Shown: piece after piece, positions 41,923 to 43,547 of the stretch | How the letters are laid out: the number at the start of each line of letters is the position of its first letter | How positions within the stretch are numbered: the first letter of the stretch is position 1 | Assembly (NCBI GenBank): GCA_910579225.1 | Contig: CAJTTI010000025.1 | Span: forward strand, 8,698-52,244 | DNA: 43,547 nucleotides | Reading direction: 5' to 3' | DNA from: an uncultured Lachnospiraceae bacterium | Lineage (GTDB): Bacteria; Bacillota; Clostridia; Lachnospirales; Lachnospiraceae | Notes under the pieces: generated by a model | The model's database searches: none | Seen by the model: only the letters and a program-made list of their open reading frames with translations | What the model was told of the DNA's origin: nothing | Program-made: the position numbers and the translations under genes

Positions 41923-41926
41923 TCCA

Positions 41927-42670
41927 TCAGAAGACAGATTCCAGTATCAGAAGCAAAAGCGGCTGATGCAGCATATAGATCCAAAAGCTGTGTTTTCCGA
42001 TCCAACCCGGCACTCCGGCAGAATGCGACAGAAACCGCTTCACAGACTCCCGGTTCATCAAAACTCCATATAGAAAATATCCGCACAGATACAAAAAAAT
42101 CCACGGTATAAAGGAAAAATAGTCTCCCGAGAAAAATCCAGGCCCCGGAAATCCAAGAGCTGCTGTCCCTGTGTTACGGTAGAAAACGGACGGGAGCCTG
42201 CAGAGCACTATCGATTCAAAGCCCAGGTACCCCGAGTTCACGTTTCTGGTCAGGAAAAAAAGTCCGGCGCTTCCCGCCAGCCCTGCCCAAGCCGGAACCT
42301 TTTGAAGAATCCCGGACAGAAATGTCAGTACCATCATAGCCGCCCCGGTGAAACTCAGAATCCCGAACAGAATCCGTTCCGAAGGAAGGAACAGAAAAGT
42401 CACCACAGTAATCAAGAGACCTCCCATGAAGATCAACAGCCCCCTTTTTAACGGTTCTTTCCCCAGCCTCCAGCAGAAACCGGACAGAAGAATAAATGTC
42501 CAGCAGATACTCTGCTGCCAGATGTAACCTGGTGTGCGGAAGAACCATCCTACCGATACCCCATACAGCTCCACCAGGTCATACATTCCATGATACAGGA
42601 TCATGCTTACCAGTGTAAGCCCTCTCAGTCCATCCAGAAGATGGTACCTCTCCTGTTGTACTTCCTTCAT
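41927..42670 (-). CDS. DUF1624 (heparan-alpha-glucosaminide acetyltransferase-like) membrane protein
   Basis: A 247-residue polytopic membrane protein. The opening RYHLLDGLRGLTLVSMILYHGMYDL is the conserved loop and helix of the DUF1624/acyltransferase-3-like group, and ICWTFILLSGFCWRLGK, a hydrophobic series of about seven segments, and HSFWIYMLHQPLLLLIL at the end follow. Family members may acetylate sugars or glycans across the membrane, but no substrate is known here. The start follows a GGAGG-type site. Confidence 0.85.
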   Translation of the reverse strand: MKEVQQERYHLLDGLRGLTLVSMILYHGMYDLVELYGVSVGWFFRTPGYIWQQSICWTFILLSGFCWRLGKEPLKRGLLIFMGGLLITVVTFLFLPSERILFGILSFTGAAMMVLTFLSGILQKVPAWAGLAGSAGLFFLTRNVNSGYLGFESIVLCRLPSVFYRNTGTAALGFPGPGFFSGDYFSFIPWIFLYLCGYFLYGVLMNRESVKRFLSHSAGVPGWIGKHSFWIYMLHQPLLLLILESVF

Positions 42671-42729
42671 TCTTCCGCTTCCTCCAGAATCTGCTGCATA
42701 TATCCCATCCTCATGCCTCCATATCTTTT

Positions 42730-42757
42730 ATCATAACAGATTTTCCGCTTCTGTCAA
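42730..42757 (-). promoter_or_regulatory. DUF1624 gene promoter
   Basis: Minus strand perfect TTGACA (42752-42757), a 16-base spacer and TATGAT (42730-42735), about 60 bases before the start codon. Confidence 0.7.
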
Positions 42758-42783
42758 ATCCTCCCCGTACAGGCCCGGCATCC

Positions 42784-42818
42784 AGAAAAGCCAGAGGCGG
42801 GGGACCTCTGGCTTTTCT
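42784..42818 (-). terminator. Strong orphan terminator
   Basis: AGAAAAGCCAGAGG pairs fully with CCTCTGGCTTTTCT around a 7-base loop. No annotated gene ends here on either strand, apart from the candidate small transcript starting near 42974. Confidence 0.75.
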
Positions 42819-42974
42819 GCAACAACTTTTATATATTTATTGACGATACTGCGCAAAAAGAATAATCAAAAGGGAGGGTTTATTCATTAAAAGGGGGATT
42901 AGGGATGCAGCATCATCCATAAATATCTGTTTTCCCAAACGCCGCAAATTTCACTTTTGCTTTTCCCGTTTGTT
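42819..42974 (-). ncRNA. Candidate small transcript, possible 27-aa peptide
   Basis: Between the promoter at 42981-43009 and the hairpin at 42784-42818 lies about 155 bases on the minus strand. It includes a 27-codon frame (42920 to 42837) reading MDDAASLIPLLMNKPSLLII..., hydrophobic in its second half, but its ribosome binding site is weak (GGGAAAA about ten bases upstream). It might be a small RNA or a small membrane peptide; no family is recognised. Confidence 0.35.
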
Positions 42975-42980
42975 GGCCTT

Positions 42981-43009
42981 ATTATACGTCTTTCAATAAT
43001 ATTTGTACA
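42981..43009 (-). promoter_or_regulatory. Promoter of the candidate small transcript
   Basis: Minus strand TGTACA (43004-43009), 17-base spacer and perfect TATAAT (42981-42986). Confidence 0.5.
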
Positions 43010-43165
43010 TTGACAAAACATATAAATTTTCGGTTTTTTTCGACTTTTTATAAAACAAAAAAACCAAAACCGACTTCTGTCGACTTTGGATCCTCTTCCT
43101 CATTTTGTATACCCTTTTACATCTGTGAGTTAAAGTTTTAACTTATTAAAGCGCTGTTTTAAAAT

Positions 43166-43192
43166 AAAAAGCACTGAAATCCAGTGCTTTTT
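43166..43192 (-). terminator. Terminator of tRNA cluster
   Basis: AAAAAGCACTG and CAGTGCTTTTT (43166-43176, 43182-43192) immediately follow tRNA-Lys on the minus strand; T-runs are inside the stem. Confidence 0.85.
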
Positions 43193-43193
43193 A

Positions 43194-43266
43194 TGAGACA
43201 TCGGGGATTCGAACCCCGGACAACTTGATTAAAAGTCAAGTGCTCTACCAACTGAGCTAATATCCC
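43194..43266 (-). tRNA. tRNA-Lys (anticodon TTT)
   Basis: Cloverleaf with acceptor GGGATAT/ATGTCTC (two G-T pairs), anticodon arm CTTGA-CTTTTAA-TCAAG (anticodon TTT), T arm CGGGG-TTCGAAT-CCCCG, discriminator A. It is the last tRNA of the cluster. Confidence 0.95.
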
Positions 43267-43290
43267 ATCTTCTGCATTCACATGCCCAAA

Positions 43291-43363
43291 CTGGGCTAGC
43301 TGGATTCGAACCAGCGTAATGCAGGAGTCAAAGTCCTGTGCCTTACCGCTTGGCGATAGCCCA
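43291..43363 (-). tRNA. tRNA-Gln (anticodon TTG)
   Basis: Cloverleaf with acceptor TGGGCTA/TAGCCCA, anticodon arm CAGGA-CTTTGAC-TCCTG (anticodon TTG), T arm GCTGG-TTCGAAT-CCAGC, discriminator G. It complements the CTG isoacceptor at 6386-6457. Confidence 0.95.
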
Positions 43364-43378
43364 TTATCTTTGATTCAG

Positions 43379-43453
43379 GGTGGATACAGGGACTCGAACC
43401 CTGGGCCTCCAGAGCCACAATCTGGCGCGCTAACCAACTGCGCCATACCCACC
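43379..43453 (-). tRNA. tRNA-His (anticodon GTG)
   Basis: Cloverleaf with acceptor GTGGGTA/TATCCAC, the extra 5' G opposite discriminator C that marks histidine tRNAs, anticodon arm CCAGA-TTGTGGC-TCTGG (anticodon GTG) and T loop TTCGAGT. Confidence 0.95.
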
Positions 43454-43486
43454 ATATTTCTACTGGCCGACTGCAATCCGACCAAA

Positions 43487-43547
<61 letters not shown>

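Larger units (their letters stand above)
42671..43193. other. Gene-poor gap with promoters, terminator and small ORF
   Basis: This 523-base stretch holds no clear gene. It contains the DUF1624 promoter, a strong hairpin (42784-42818), a minus-strand promoter at 42981-43009 that together with the hairpin could define a small transcript, AT-rich DNA with a GGTTTTTTT/AAAAAAACC inverted repeat (43032-43065), three CGACTT repeats (43041, 43071, 43081) and the terminator of the tRNA cluster. Confidence 0.6.

Noticed and set aside
43021..43090. Repeated CGACTT motifs and poly-A/T inverted repeat as a CRISPR-like or transposon end
   Set aside because: Only three short copies with irregular spacing, no target-site duplication and no transposase or cas gene nearby.

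Overview
This 43.5 kb window is chromosomal DNA from a Gram-positive, very probably spore-forming Clostridia bacterium, most likely a Lachnospiraceae-type gut anaerobe. The reasons are SpoVT and SpoVG, the GlgC/GlgD pair, a pth-mfd-PrsA-like gene order, a DnaD-like/DnaI-like helicase loader pair, a DUF4317 protein, a SipW-type signal peptidase, strong AGGAGG ribosome binding sites and TTGACA/TATAAT promoters. No phage, insertion sequence, rRNA operon or CRISPR array was seen. The genus assignment is inference.

Layout. 1-2.4 kb: a MecA_N-type class B penicillin-binding protein (minus strand) whose promoter contains a BlaI/MecI-like operator. 2.4-6.4 kb: feoAB ferrous iron uptake, convergent with trxB; then a 56-aa protein and tRNA-Gln(CTG). 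6.6-6.8 kb: a probable unannotated small RNA. 6.8-19.6 kb, all on the minus strand: spoVT; pth-mfd followed by two SurA/PrsA-like lipoproteins, a degenerate GH25 lipoprotein and nicotinate phosphoribosyltransferase; spoVG; glgC-glgD. 19.8-27 kb, plus strand: murC; a DnaA-box cluster; the dnaD-like and dnaI-like genes; then a three-gene unit of divergent PRPP synthetase, ATP-grasp ligase and esterase. 27-32 kb: an ArsC/Spx-like protein, a cyclophilin lipoprotein, a SipW peptidase with one candidate substrate, an rRNA-type methyltransferase and a beta-CASP nuclease. 32-37.4 kb, minus strand: a protein with a PLIYPPQ motif, a BlaI repressor and M56 sensor protease pair, a membrane-anchored GH25 and a CdaR/PucR-type regulator. 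37.5-43.5 kb: an MsmK/UgpC sugar-ABC ATPase, DUF4317, D-lactate dehydrogenase, RidA, tRNA-Leu(TAG), a DUF1624 membrane protein, a gene-poor 520-bp gap, and a tRNA cluster (Lys, Gln, His, Arg) that runs off the end.

How the genes may work together. The BlaI/M56 pair at 32.7-35.2 kb is a candidate controller of the PBP at the left end, because the PBP promoter carries a TACA-N2-TGTA core in its spacer. The helicase-loader operon lies just behind two identical tandem DnaA-box pairs, which suggests feedback from DnaA. The PRPP synthetase/ATP-grasp/esterase operon looks like a small uncharacterised biosynthetic or salvage pathway and is the best candidate here for an undescribed system. All functional calls rest on motifs and overall resemblance read by eye; no database search was run.
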